Shown here: piece by piece, positions 26,178 through 35,578 of the stretch
Layout: every line of letters starts with the position of its first letter
How positions within the stretch are numbered: position 1 is the stretch's first letter
NCBI GenBank assembly: GCA_947476895.1
Contig: CANJRX010000011.1
Location: 1-62,650 of the forward strand
From: Fidelibacterota bacterium
Lineage (GTDB): Bacteria > Pseudomonadota > Alphaproteobacteria > Rhodospirillales > Rhodospirillaceae
Reading direction: 5' to 3'
Length of the DNA stretch: 62,650 bases
The notes under the pieces: model-generated
Databases searched by the model: none
What the model saw: only the letters and a program-made list of their open reading frames with translations
Told to the model about the DNA's origin: nothing
Translations under genes and position numbers: made by a program

Positions 26178-27503
26178 ATGAAGTACCGCATCACACGCAG
26201 CACGCTTGCCTTCACACTCGCAGCCCTTGGCGCGGTGATGGCCGTATCGTTCGCGGATTTCGCGCAGTCTCAGGACGCCCCCGCTGCTGATGTCGCGCCG
26301 GCTGAAGCGACACCTGCTGATGCACCGCCGCCCGCGCCGACAGTTGATCCGCTGGTCGCGAAAGGTGAGTACCTGGCCCGCGCCGGTAATTGCGTCAGCT
26401 GCCATACGCGCCACGGCGGCGAGCCCTTCGCCGGTGGCCTCGCTTTCCAAACGCCCTACAGCTTCCTCGGTGAGATTCATTCCACCAACATCACGCCCGA
26501 CCCTGAAACCGGTATCGGCACATGGACTGAAGCAGACTTCATCCGCGCCATGCACACAGGTGTTGCCGCCGACGGCAGTAAGCTGTTTCCGGCTTTCCCA
26601 TACACCGCTTTCACATTGGTCGGTGAAGACGACTTGAAGGCGATTTACGCCTATCTCAAAACCGTCGCGCCGGTGAAGTACACACCGCCCGGCAACGGCA
26701 TCGCCTTTATGATGCGCTGGCCTATGACCTTCTGGAACGCGCTGTTCTTCAAAGAAGGCCGGTATCAGCCCGATACGAAGCAAACCGAAGAATGGAACCG
26801 CGGCGCTTATCTCGTCGAAGGCCTTGGCCACTGCAGCGCCTGCCATACGCCGCGCAATCTGTTGCTCGCTGAACGCCAGGATGTGAAATACACCGGCGGC
26901 ACGCAGCCGGATGTGGTTGCAGAAGGCAAAGTGCGCACATGGTCGGCGGCGAATTTGACGCAAGCAAAATCGGGCCTCGGCGGCTGGTCGCAGGATAACA
27001 TCGCCAAGTACCTCAAGAGCGGCCACAGCCCCAAGGCCGGCATCTTCGGGCCTATGAACGAAGTCATCATCAACAGCCTGCAGCATTTGACACCCGAGGA
27101 TGCCAAGGCGATGTCGGTTTATATAAAAAGCCTGCCGGCGATGGGCGAAAGCCCCACGCAAACATTGACCGCCGAGCAGAAGACCGCCGGCGAGGCGCTT
27201 TATAAAACCCACTGCGAGGAGTGTCATAACTCCTCCGGTCGCGGCGCGTTCTTGAAAGCTCCGCCGGTCGCAGGCTCCGCTATCGTGCAAGCCACCCATC
27301 CGGCGTCGCTGATCAACTCCATCCTGTATGGCGCAAAAGTTGGTGTCGGTAGCCCGAACCCCTTTGGCGCCTGGGAAGATATGCCGTCTTTCGCCGGTAA
27401 AATGACCGACGATGAAATTGCCAAGCTGGCCAATTTCCTGCGCACCAATTGGGATAACGTAGGCGGCCCGGTGACGGCAGCCGACGTCGCTAAACAGCGT
27501 TAA
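26178..27503 (+). CDS. Tri-heme c-type cytochrome, dehydrogenase electron-acceptor subunit type
   Basis: The 441-residue exported protein has a signal peptide (MKYRITRSTLAFTLAALGAV…), an Ala/Pro-rich linker (residues 33–55) and three heme motifs: CVSCH (72–76), CSACH (~220) and CEECH (~345). This matches the cytochrome c subunits of membrane alcohol/gluconate/aldehyde dehydrogenases, which pass electrons from the catalytic subunit to ubiquinone or oxidase. STNITPDPETGIGTWTEADF is a family hallmark. No dehydrogenase subunit is adjacent, so the partner must be elsewhere or the protein serves another donor. The two class II cytochromes lie directly upstream. Confidence 0.88.
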   Translation: MKYRITRSTLAFTLAALGAVMAVSFADFAQSQDAPAADVAPAEATPADAPPPAPTVDPLVAKGEYLARAGNCVSCHTRHGGEPFAGGLAFQTPYSFLGEIHSTNITPDPETGIGTWTEADFIRAMHTGVAADGSKLFPAFPYTAFTLVGEDDLKAIYAYLKTVAPVKYTPPGNGIAFMMRWPMTFWNALFFKEGRYQPDTKQTEEWNRGAYLVEGLGHCSACHTPRNLLLAERQDVKYTGGTQPDVVAEGKVRTWSAANLTQAKSGLGGWSQDNIAKYLKSGHSPKAGIFGPMNEVIINSLQHLTPEDAKAMSVYIKSLPAMGESPTQTLTAEQKTAGEALYKTHCEECHNSSGRGAFLKAPPVAGSAIVQATHPASLINSILYGAKVGVGSPNPFGAWEDMPSFAGKMTDDEIAKLANFLRTNWDNVGGPVTAADVAKQR

Positions 27504-27602
27504 CGTCGTCGCGGTTGGTTTTCAGCCGCGAACACGGCATAAGATGAGGCCAGGGGGCGGCGTGACAGGGGGTCATTGTCGTTCACCTATTGCCCAAGGC
27601 CC

Positions 27603-28436
27603 ATGCTGAAATCCTTGCTGATATACATCACGCCATTCGCTCTGAGCCTGGCTTTGGCCGGAGCGATCCGTGCGTTTGGTGGCGCTGAGCGCGGTGCCCG
27701 CACCGCCAACGTTGCGGTGATGATCAGCTTCTTGGTTTCGTGGGGCGTCTTTCTAAAACCCGGGTGGTTTCCGACTGACGATTTTAGCCGCATCGGGCAC
27801 GTCGCTTTCGGCGCGATGCTGGTGGGTCTCGCGCTCGATTTACTCTCGCCGAAACGTCTGCTGGTCGCCGCCGCTGCAGCCATCGTCATTGTGGTTTCGA
27901 CATGGGCGAGTGTGACAGGCGCATTGACGGTTTCCGGCCAGCTCACCTTGGGATTGGCGGCAATTGTTGCGGCTTTATCCGCTGTCGCATTCTTGATCAT
28001 TGCGCGGCTGGATGCGGCACGCGCACGCGGTGTCACATCTTTGATTCTCATCGCCATGGCGGCGCTCGGGTTGGCGTTCATAGCGCGTGTGGCTGATGCG
28101 CCTGCGTTAGCCACCACCGGAATTATGCTGGCGCTCGCTGTCACCGGCTTCGCTGTTTTGCAAAGCGTCATTGCGCTGCCGCTCGGCGACAGCGCGATCC
28201 TCGGCGGTGGGACCACAGTGCTGGCGTTGGCGTGGGCCTTGGCCCAAACCAAGCCTGACGTCCGTATCGCTCTTGTGTTGATTCCGCTGATCCTCTTTGC
28301 CGAGGGTACGGCCCAGCGCGTCCCCTTGCCTGAGGCGCGGATCAGCACTTTTCTGTATCCGCTGGTCCTCGCAGGCATTGCGGCCTTGCCGCTGGGCCTC
28401 GCCGTCCTCGTGGCCTACGTTTTGGTCCAGGGTTAA
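27603..28436 (+). CDS. Multi-pass membrane protein of unknown function
   Basis: About 277 residues from the ATG at 27603 (a TTG nine codons upstream is an alternative). It is almost entirely hydrophobic, with seven or eight predicted membrane spans (e.g. SLLIYITPFALSLALAGAI, LLVAAAAAIVIVVSTWA, LLIPLILFAEG-like region near residue 230). No conserved functional motif is recognised. It is followed on the same strand by a LysM protein and phospholipid synthesis genes, but intergenic gaps over 100 bp argue against tight operon linkage. Confidence 0.7.
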   Translation: MLKSLLIYITPFALSLALAGAIRAFGGAERGARTANVAVMISFLVSWGVFLKPGWFPTDDFSRIGHVAFGAMLVGLALDLLSPKRLLVAAAAAIVIVVSTWASVTGALTVSGQLTLGLAAIVAALSAVAFLIIARLDAARARGVTSLILIAMAALGLAFIARVADAPALATTGIMLALAVTGFAVLQSVIALPLGDSAILGGGTTVLALAWALAQTKPDVRIALVLIPLILFAEGTAQRVPLPEARISTFLYPLVLAGIAALPLGLAVLVAYVLVQG

Positions 28437-28603
28437 GGGAAAAGGCCAAATCGGGGGCTTTAAGAGGGCTTTACGCCATATTTCTGCCCCGGAGATGGGC
28501 CAGGGTCGGTTGCAACAGGGCCCTCAATTGCGTAAACCAGATATACACCTTCCACGTTTAAGCTCGTTTTGTAACAACTCAATCTAACGCTCGGTAAAGT
28601 GCT

Positions 28604-29521
28604 GTGAATCGTCCGCTCATAGTTGCCATCGTCGGTGTCTTGGTTGTCGCGGCAGCCTTGATCCTGAATTACACCCTGCAAGGGCCAGGCATGAACGGCG
28701 CCAAGGCTCCGATTGCGATCGGACCGGGTTCACCGAGCTTCGACGTTGTTCGCATCGATCCCAAAGGCAACATGGTCATGGCGGGCCGCGCGCAGCCCGG
28801 TGCCGTGGTTGTCATCCTCGACGGCGAAAAAGAAATCGGACGCGTGACGGCCGATGCGCGCGGCGAGTGGGTCTATCTGCCCAACACCCCGGTTTCGCCC
28901 GGTACGCGCCAGTTCTCGCTCAAGACAATCGGCAAGGACGGCAAGGATTTGTTTTCGCAGAACGTGGTGGTCATGTCTGTTCCCGAGCGTGACGGCGAAA
29001 TCCTGATCGTTGAACAATCTCGCGACGGCGGTAAAAGCCGCGTGTTGCAAGGGCCCAATGCGCCCGGCACAGGGTCACTCACCGTTGAGTCCATCGACTA
29101 CAGCGCCGACGGTAAGTTTGCGTTGAGCGGCAAGGCCGATCCCGGTAGCACCGTGCAGGTCTATCTCGATAACGCCTTCATGGGTCGCGCCGCTGCCGGC
29201 GAAAAAGGCACGTGGGAAGTCGAACCCACGAAGAAAGCCGCTGCCGGTAAGCACACCATCCGCGCCGACCAAATCGGCGCCAACAACAACGTCATCGCGC
29301 GTATTGAAGTGCCGTTCACGCTCGATCCGGCGCAGGCCACCATGTCCCCTGGCGACATCACGGTGATCAAAGGCAACAGCCTGTGGCGCATCGCCCGCCG
29401 TAATTACGGCGAAGGCACCATGTACACCCTGATCTATGAGGCCAATAAGGACCTGATCAAGGACGCCAACATGATTTACCCCGGCCAGGTCTTCAATCTG
29501 CCCTCCAAGAATCGCCCCTAA
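28604..29521 (+). CDS. Membrane-anchored LysM-domain protein
   Basis: The 305-residue protein has an N-terminal membrane anchor (PLIVAIVGVLVVAAALILNY), two Ig-like/BON-like beta repeats (VVRIDPKGNMVMAGRAQPGA…; ESIDYSADGKFALSGKADPG…) and a C-terminal LysM domain (ITVIKGNSLWRIARRNYGEG…MIYPGQVFNLP) that binds peptidoglycan. It begins with GTG. The architecture is common in alphaproteobacterial envelope proteins. A role at the cell wall is inferred; the exact function is unknown. Confidence 0.82.
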   Translation: MNRPLIVAIVGVLVVAAALILNYTLQGPGMNGAKAPIAIGPGSPSFDVVRIDPKGNMVMAGRAQPGAVVVILDGEKEIGRVTADARGEWVYLPNTPVSPGTRQFSLKTIGKDGKDLFSQNVVVMSVPERDGEILIVEQSRDGGKSRVLQGPNAPGTGSLTVESIDYSADGKFALSGKADPGSTVQVYLDNAFMGRAAAGEKGTWEVEPTKKAAAGKHTIRADQIGANNNVIARIEVPFTLDPAQATMSPGDITVIKGNSLWRIARRNYGEGTMYTLIYEANKDLIKDANMIYPGQVFNLPSKNRP

Positions 29522-29635
29522 AACCGCGGTTTCCCGGGTGCTCTAACCCGTTCTTCCCCCTGATTTTTTCCGCCAGCAATGTTATGACTGGGGAACGCCC
29601 CATCTGACCTGCGGGGAAAAGGGAAGGATTCTTAC

Positions 29636-30373
29636 GTGTCTAAGTCCAAATCTACGACCAGCGCCATGCAGTCGGCTGAAATCAGCTGGCGCGACTATGT
29701 TCTGCCGCCGTTGCATCCGGAAGGTCCCGGATTTGTCGCGGTCTTCGCCATCGCCGCGCTGGTGCTGTGGTGGATCTGGACGCCGCTGGGCCTCATCGGC
29801 CTCGCACTCACAATCTGGTGCTTCTACTTCTTCCGCGATCCAGATCGCATTACGCCGATACGCCCCGGTCTGGTTGTCAGCCCCGCCGACGGCGTGGTGC
29901 AGTTGATCGGCCCGGTTGTGCCGCCCTTAGAGCTGGGGCTCGGCACGGAACCAATGATCCGCGTCAGCGTTTTCATGAGCGTGTTCGACTGTCACGTGAA
30001 CCGTGCGCCCATCGCCGGCGCAATCATCAAAGACGAATACACGCCCGGAAAGTTCATCAACGCGACTTTGGATAAAGCGAGCGAAGACAATGAGCGGCAA
30101 TCGCTGGTCATCCGTACGCAAGACGGCAAAGATTTCGCCGTGGTCCAAATCGCGGGCCTTGTCGCGCGCCGCATTCGTTGCGATGTGCGCGAAGGTCAGC
30201 ATGTGCTTACGGGTCAGCGGTTCGGCATGATCCGCTTCGGTAGCCGCCTCGATGTTTACTTGCCCCAGGGTGTATCGCCCATGGTGGCCGTCGGCCAAAA
30301 GGCTGTCGCGGGTGAAACCGTGCTGGCCGATATGACCTCCAGTGAAGCCGCACGCGACGGCGAGGTACGTTAA
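29636..30373 (+). CDS. psd: Phosphatidylserine decarboxylase proenzyme
   Basis: The enzyme makes phosphatidylethanolamine from phosphatidylserine at the inner membrane. The 245-residue length and the motif [10 protein letters not shown] (Gly-Ser self-cleavage giving the pyruvoyl group) define the short class shared by alphaproteobacteria. The N-terminal membrane hairpin is [32 protein letters not shown] holds the conserved His. It starts with GTG and its stop directly abuts the pssA ATG, so psd–pssA form one operon for consecutive pathway steps. Confidence 0.95.
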   Translation: MSKSKSTTSAMQSAEISWRDYVLPPLHPEGPGFVAVFAIAALVLWWIWTPLGLIGLALTIWCFYFFRDPDRITPIRPGLVVSPADGVVQLIGPVVPPLELGLGTEPMIRVSVFMSVFDCHVNRAPIAGAIIKDEYTPGKFINATLDKASEDNERQSLVIRTQDGKDFAVVQIAGLVARRIRCDVREGQHVLTGQRFGMIRFGSRLDVYLPQGVSPMVAVGQKAVAGETVLADMTSSEAARDGEVR

Positions 30374-31240
30374 ATGGGTGATGACGACCTCGACGATACC
30401 GATGACGAGGTCTTAGAGACCCCGCGGCGACGCAAGTTTGGCGGAGTCATGGGCGGTGCGGCACGGCGACGCTTAGAAAGCCTGTCGTTCAACCGCATCT
30501 TCCCCAACATGATCACTTTGATGGCGCTATGCGCCGGCCTGACCGCCATTCGCTACGGCATCAACGGTCAGTGGGACCGCGCGGCGGTGGCCGTAGTGAT
30601 CGCGGCGATGCTGGACGGTGTGGACGGTCGCGTAGCCCGCATGTTGCGCAGTACCACCAAATTCGGCGCCGAGTTGGACTCCCTTGCCGATGCGGTCAGC
30701 TTTGGCGTCGCGCCTGCGTTGCTCATGTACCTTTGGGTCATGCACGATGCCGGCAGCATCGGCTGGGCGTTATGCCTGCTACATGCCGTTTGCACAGTTT
30801 TGCGTCTCGCACGTTTCAACACGATGGTCGGGCAGCCCGATTTGCCGTCCTGGGCGCATAATTATTTCACCGGCGTGCCGTCGCCGGGCGGGGCGGGCAT
30901 CGCGACCCTGCCCTTGGTGATGTGGCTTTATTCCGATGCCTCGTTCTTCGCTTCGCCCATCGTCGCCGGCGTGTTCCTGCTGACGTCATCCATCCTCATG
31001 GTCAGCCGTGTGCCGGTGTATTCAGGCAAGCACATGCGCTTGAAACCCCACTGGGTGCTGCCGCTGATGATTTTTGTGGGCGCTTTTGCTGCGTTCCTGG
31101 TGACCGATCCCTGGGCGACCTTGAGCGTTTTAGGTCTGATCTATCTGATCATGATCCCGGTTAGTGCGCTGTCATTCCGCCGCCTGCAAGAGAAGGCGAA
31201 AAAAGAAGCGGCGCCACAAGCTGCGGCGCCGCTCACTTAA
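30374..31240 (+). CDS. pssA: CDP-diacylglycerol–serine O-phosphatidyltransferase
   Basis: PssA makes phosphatidylserine from CDP-diacylglycerol and serine. The 288-residue membrane protein has the CDP-alcohol phosphotransferase signature DGVDGRVARML…FGAELDSLAD, with all acidic metal ligands present, and about eight hydrophobic segments. An acidic N-terminal tail (GDDDLDDTDDEVLE) precedes a basic patch and the first helix. It starts immediately after the psd stop codon. It is convergent with the efflux operon (15-bp gap). Confidence 0.95.
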   Translation: MGDDDLDDTDDEVLETPRRRKFGGVMGGAARRRLESLSFNRIFPNMITLMALCAGLTAIRYGINGQWDRAAVAVVIAAMLDGVDGRVARMLRSTTKFGAELDSLADAVSFGVAPALLMYLWVMHDAGSIGWALCLLHAVCTVLRLARFNTMVGQPDLPSWAHNYFTGVPSPGGAGIATLPLVMWLYSDASFFASPIVAGVFLLTSSILMVSRVPVYSGKHMRLKPHWVLPLMIFVGAFAAFLVTDPWATLSVLGLIYLIMIPVSALSFRRLQEKAKKEAAPQAAAPLT

Positions 31241-31255
31241 TTCTCAAATAGTCTA

Positions 31256-34200
31256 TTAGCCGGTAACGGTCACGGCGTCATCGAGGCCGGGCTGCTCGGC
31301 TTTGTGCGTGCTGCCCATCACCAAGTACACCGCCGGCACCACGAACAGTGTGAACAGCGTGCCGATGGAAATGCCGGTGACGATCACGAGGCCGATGGCA
31401 AAGCGCGAGGCTGCACCTGCGCCGCTGGCGATGATCAGCGGCATTACGCCGAACACCATCGCGGCCGTGGTCATGAGAATGGGCCGCAGACGGATGCTGG
31501 CGGCTTCTTCGATGGCATCGAGCTTGGACTTGCCGTGCTTCTGGGCTTCGTTGGCGAATTCCACCAACAGAATGCCGTGTTTACTGATCAAGCCCATGAG
31601 CGTGACCAGACCCACCTGCGTGTAGATATTCAAAGTCGCGCCGCCGATGCCGAGATTGATGAAGATCAACGCACCGGCAATCGACATCGGCACCGAGACC
31701 AGGATGACCACCGGATCGCGGAAGCTTTCGAATAGTGCGGCGAGGGCGAGATAGATGATGATCAGGGCGAAGCCGAAGGTCGTCACAAAACCGCTGGATT
31801 CCTGAATGAACTGGCGCGTCGGGCCACCGTAATCGACGAAGTAACCGCTGGGCAACGTGCGAGCAGCCAGGTCTTGCAGGTACGCAATCGCATCGCCCTG
31901 GCTTACGCCCGGCATCGGCACGCCGGCGATGGTCGCCGCAGCCAGCTGCTGGAAGTGGTTGAGGGATTCCGGCACGGTTTTGGTTTCGACCGTGGCGATG
32001 GTCGAGAGCGGCACCGTCGTGCCGTCGCCCGTGCGGATATGATAATCGAGCAACTGATCGACATTCAGGCGCGAGGTTTGCTGAACCTGCGGGATGACCT
32101 TGTAGGAACGGCCTTCGATGCTGAAGTAATTCACGTAGCCGCCGCCGACCATGGCCGACAGCGAATTGCCGACGTCGCTCATGGTCAGGCCCAATTGCGC
32201 GGCCTTATCGCGGTCGATCTTGATGTTGGATTGCGGGCGGTTAATCTTCAGGTCCGACTGCAGGAACATGAACATGCCGCTCTTCAGCGCTTCGCCTAGG
32301 AAGGCCTGGCTGACGTCGTTGAGCTGCATGTACGACTGCGTGGTGCCGATCGAGAACTGCACAGGCAAGCCCATGGCGCCCGGCAGAGACGGCGGAATGA
32401 ACACGGCAACTTGCATGCCGGCTACCTGGTTGTAGTCATTCTGCATGGTGGTCATAAGCTCGGGTGCGGAGACGTCGCGGTTTTCCCAGGTCTTCAACAC
32501 ATGGCCGGCGATGGACTGGCCGGGGAATTCCATCTGGAACAGGTGTTCAACGGCGTCGTGTTTGCTCGCGATCTCGCGCATCTGCTTGCCGTACAGCAGG
32601 CGCTGTTCCAGCGTCGAGTTGGTGGCGGGTGTCGAGAACGAGAGCAGGAAGCCGGTGTCTTCTACGGGTGCCAGTTCGGTCTGCGAACCGCGATAGAGGA
32701 AAAAGATGCTGCCGAGAATGATGGCCGCGAATACCAGCGTCACCGTGGTCGTGCGCAAGCTACCGCGCAGCATGATCATATAGCGATGATGCAACTGGTC
32801 GAACCTGCGGTCGATGAAGCCGATGACCTTCTTTTCCCACTCTGCGTCGGCGCTATGAGGACGCAGCATGCGCGAGCACATCATCGGCGACAGGGTCAGC
32901 GCGATGATCGCCGAAATCGTGACGGCACCGACCAGCGTCAGCGCGAATTCTTTGAACAGGGTACCGGTCAGGCCCGCTTGGAAGCCGACGGGCACATACA
33001 CGGCCACCAGCACGATGGTCATAGCGATGACCGGGCCGCCCAGTTCGCGCGCGGCGCGTAAAGCTGCCGCCATAGGGGTTTCACCGTTTTCCAAATGGCG
33101 GCTGACGTTTTCCACCACGATGATGGCGTCATCGACCACGAGGCCGATGGCGAGCACGAGGGCTAAGAGAGTCAGGAGGTTGATCGAGAAGCCGAAGGCC
33201 AACATCATCGCGAAGGTGCCGACCAGCGACAGCGGCATGGCGATGACCGGGATCAACACGGCGCGAGGGCTACCCATGAAGGCAAAGATCACGAGGGTCA
33301 CGATGACCAGGGCTTCAACCAGGGTCAGAATGACTTCGTGAATGGCAGCGTTGACGAAGTCGGTGGTGTCGTAAACGATTTCGCCTTGCAGGCCTGCGGG
33401 CAACTGGGCCTGAACTTCAGGAAATACAGCGCGCACGCCTTTGGTGACGTCGAGCAAGTTGGCGGACGGCGCGATATTGATGCCGATCACCACGCTGTCT
33501 TTGCCATTGAACATGAAGTTGGATTCGTAATCTTCCGAACCCAGCGTGACCTTGGCCACGTCTTTCAAGCGCACAATGGCATCGCCATTGCTTTTGATGA
33601 CCAGGTTCTCGAACTCTTCCACCGTATGCACGCCGGTTGAGGCGGTGAGGGTGGTCTGGGTCATCTGGCCTTTGGTATTGCCGATGCCCGAGATGTAATC
33701 GTTCTGCGACAGCGCGATGTTCACGTCGCCGGCGGTCAGGCCCACGGCTGCGAGCTTGGCGGGATCGAGCCAGGCGCGCAGAGCGAAGTTCTGAGCGGCG
33801 ATAACTTCGGCGGTTTGCACGCCTTCGACAGCTTGCAGTTTCGGCTGCACCACGCGGTACAGGTAATCGGTGATCTTGTTCTGCGGCAGCACGGCACTGG
33901 TAAAGCCGATGTACATGGCCGCCGTGCCCATGCCGGCGCTCACGGCCAGGATCGGCTGCTGCGATTGCGGCGGCAGGCTGTTGCGCGCGGCGTTCACTTT
34001 GGTGCTGATTTCCGTGAGCGCGCGGTTGGCGTCGTAGTTCAGGCGCAGGTTGACGGTGATGGTGCTCACGCTGCTGCGGCTGATCGACGTCATGTAGTCG
34101 ATGCCGTTAGCCTGAGCGATGGCGTTTTCCAAAGGTGTCGTGATGAAGCCTGCTACCACGTCCGGGTCGGCGCCGTAGTAGGTCGTCGTTACGGTCACCA

Positions 34201-34330
34201 CGCCGCTTTCCGTATGCGGATACTGCTGGATCGGCAGCGAGGCGAGCGCACGCAGGCCGAGCGCCAGGATCGTCAAGCTGACGACGGTCGCGAGCACCGG
34301 GCGGGTAACGAAGATGTCTGTGAACTTCAT
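31256..34330 (-). CDS. RND multidrug efflux pump, inner-membrane transporter (HAE1 type)
   Basis: The 1024-residue proton-driven trimeric pump has the RND fold: MKFTDIFVTRPVLATVVSL at the N-terminus, GLVVDDAIIVVENVSRH with the essential paired aspartates in TM4, MTIVLVAVYVPVGF, and the C-terminal repeat KHGILLVEFANEAQKHGKSK. Length and motifs are complete. It is the last gene of a three-gene operon (outer-membrane channel, membrane fusion protein, pump) on the minus strand. Substrates cannot be read from sequence; the sub-branch looks like MexF/AdeB-type drug or solvent exporters. Confidence 0.95.
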   Translation of the reverse strand: MKFTDIFVTRPVLATVVSLTILALGLRALASLPIQQYPHTESGVVTVTTTYYGADPDVVAGFITTPLENAIAQANGIDYMTSISRSSVSTITVNLRLNYDANRALTEISTKVNAARNSLPPQSQQPILAVSAGMGTAAMYIGFTSAVLPQNKITDYLYRVVQPKLQAVEGVQTAEVIAAQNFALRAWLDPAKLAAVGLTAGDVNIALSQNDYISGIGNTKGQMTQTTLTASTGVHTVEEFENLVIKSNGDAIVRLKDVAKVTLGSEDYESNFMFNGKDSVVIGINIAPSANLLDVTKGVRAVFPEVQAQLPAGLQGEIVYDTTDFVNAAIHEVILTLVEALVIVTLVIFAFMGSPRAVLIPVIAMPLSLVGTFAMMLAFGFSINLLTLLALVLAIGLVVDDAIIVVENVSRHLENGETPMAAALRAARELGGPVIAMTIVLVAVYVPVGFQAGLTGTLFKEFALTLVGAVTISAIIALTLSPMMCSRMLRPHSADAEWEKKVIGFIDRRFDQLHHRYMIMLRGSLRTTTVTLVFAAIILGSIFFLYRGSQTELAPVEDTGFLLSFSTPATNSTLEQRLLYGKQMREIASKHDAVEHLFQMEFPGQSIAGHVLKTWENRDVSAPELMTTMQNDYNQVAGMQVAVFIPPSLPGAMGLPVQFSIGTTQSYMQLNDVSQAFLGEALKSGMFMFLQSDLKINRPQSNIKIDRDKAAQLGLTMSDVGNSLSAMVGGGYVNYFSIEGRSYKVIPQVQQTSRLNVDQLLDYHIRTGDGTTVPLSTIATVETKTVPESLNHFQQLAAATIAGVPMPGVSQGDAIAYLQDLAARTLPSGYFVDYGGPTRQFIQESSGFVTTFGFALIIIYLALAALFESFRDPVVILVSVPMSIAGALIFINLGIGGATLNIYTQVGLVTLMGLISKHGILLVEFANEAQKHGKSKLDAIEEAASIRLRPILMTTAAMVFGVMPLIIASGAGAASRFAIGLVIVTGISIGTLFTLFVVPAVYLVMGSTHKAEQPGLDDAVTVTG

Positions 34331-34382
34331 GGCGTCACTCTAATGAACGGTAGGGAAGCGGGTTCGCCTGCGTAACGCTTGT

Positions 34383-35522
34383 TTATCTGTCGACCGGCTT
34401 CGGATTGGGATCGGACGTCGGCTGCACGGTGTTGTTGATGACCAGTGGGGTCTCGTTCTGAATCTTCAACTGGCCGGCGGTGACCACCTGATCGCCTTCC
34501 TTGATGCCATCGAACACGGCGATCTGATCACCGCGCGTGGGGCCGGTGACGATGAAGCTTTGGCGCGCCTTGATCTTCGGCTGGCCTTTGTCGTCCTTGC
34601 CGTCCTCGACCGCGAGGAACACGGTATCGCCGTAAGGGTTATAGGTGATGGCGGTCTGCGGCAGCGTGATGTAGCGCTGCGAAGTGCCGGTGTTGATCTC
34701 AACGATGACCGACGTGCCCGGCAGCAGTTTCTGCGTCGGGTTCTTCAAGGTCGCGCGCACCAGAACGTTGCGGCTGGCGGTATCGACTTTCGGATCGATG
34801 GCGGAGATCGTGCCTTCCAGTCCAGCCACGGCTTCATTGTCGATCTTCACGGAAGTCTTCTGGCCCACTTCCACGCGGTTGACCTGTGCGGCCGGCAGAT
34901 AGAAGTCGGCGTAGATCGGGTCCAGGGTCTGCAACGTGACGATCTTGGTGCCGGGGTTCAGGAACTGACCCACATCGACATTGCGCACGCCCAGGCGGCC
35001 CGTGAAGGGCGCGCGGACGATCTTCTTGTTGAGCACGGCGCGCTGCTGATCGACTGCGGCGCGGGCGTTCTTCAGGGTGGAATTGTCCACGTCCAGTTGC
35101 GCCCGGCTGATGGCCTTGGCTTCGAACTGCTTCGTGTTGCGCGCGAAGGTGCTTTCGGCCAACTGCGCCGAAGCTTCCAACGCGCTTAAGCGGGCCTGTT
35201 CGTCTTCCGCGCGCAGGCGCAGGAGAACCGTGCCGGCTTTCACTTCGTCGCCGGAATTGAACAGCACTTCATCGACAATGCCCGAGACTTCGAGCGAAAG
35301 GTCGGCGCCCTTCACGGCGCGCAAAGAACCAACGGCGCTGATGGTGGGCTGCCACTCTTCGGTCTTGGCGACCATGGTCGAGACGGTCTGGGGCGGTGTG
35401 CCCATGGAGGCGAAGAACTTCTTGATCATGATGCCTTTGAAGACACCAAACCCGAAGACCAAGCCGAGCACCACGCCGACCGCGGCCAGCATAATAACCA
35501 TGCGCTTTGTCGTTACATTCAT
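34383..35522 (-). CDS. RND efflux periplasmic adaptor (membrane fusion protein)
   Basis: The 379-residue adaptor has an N-terminal membrane anchor (MVIMLAAVGVVLGLVFGFGV), a lipoyl/barrel-sandwich half (LSLEVSGIVDEVLFNSGDEV), an alpha-helical hairpin rich in Ala/Gln/Arg, and the second lipoyl half (IVRAPFTGRLGVRNVDVGQF), followed by beta-barrel and membrane-proximal domains. It links the pump and the outer-membrane channel. The gaps to its neighbours are about 50 bp, consistent with one transcript. Confidence 0.94.
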   Translation of the reverse strand: MNVTTKRMVIMLAAVGVVLGLVFGFGVFKGIMIKKFFASMGTPPQTVSTMVAKTEEWQPTISAVGSLRAVKGADLSLEVSGIVDEVLFNSGDEVKAGTVLLRLRAEDEQARLSALEASAQLAESTFARNTKQFEAKAISRAQLDVDNSTLKNARAAVDQQRAVLNKKIVRAPFTGRLGVRNVDVGQFLNPGTKIVTLQTLDPIYADFYLPAAQVNRVEVGQKTSVKIDNEAVAGLEGTISAIDPKVDTASRNVLVRATLKNPTQKLLPGTSVIVEINTGTSQRYITLPQTAITYNPYGDTVFLAVEDGKDDKGQPKIKARQSFIVTGPTRGDQIAVFDGIKEGDQVVTAGQLKIQNETPLVINNTVQPTSDPNPKPVDR

Positions 35523-35578
35523 CTCAAGTCCCCATCATGCGCGCAAACCGCGCTCAATTCGTTATTGGTCGTACGAGG

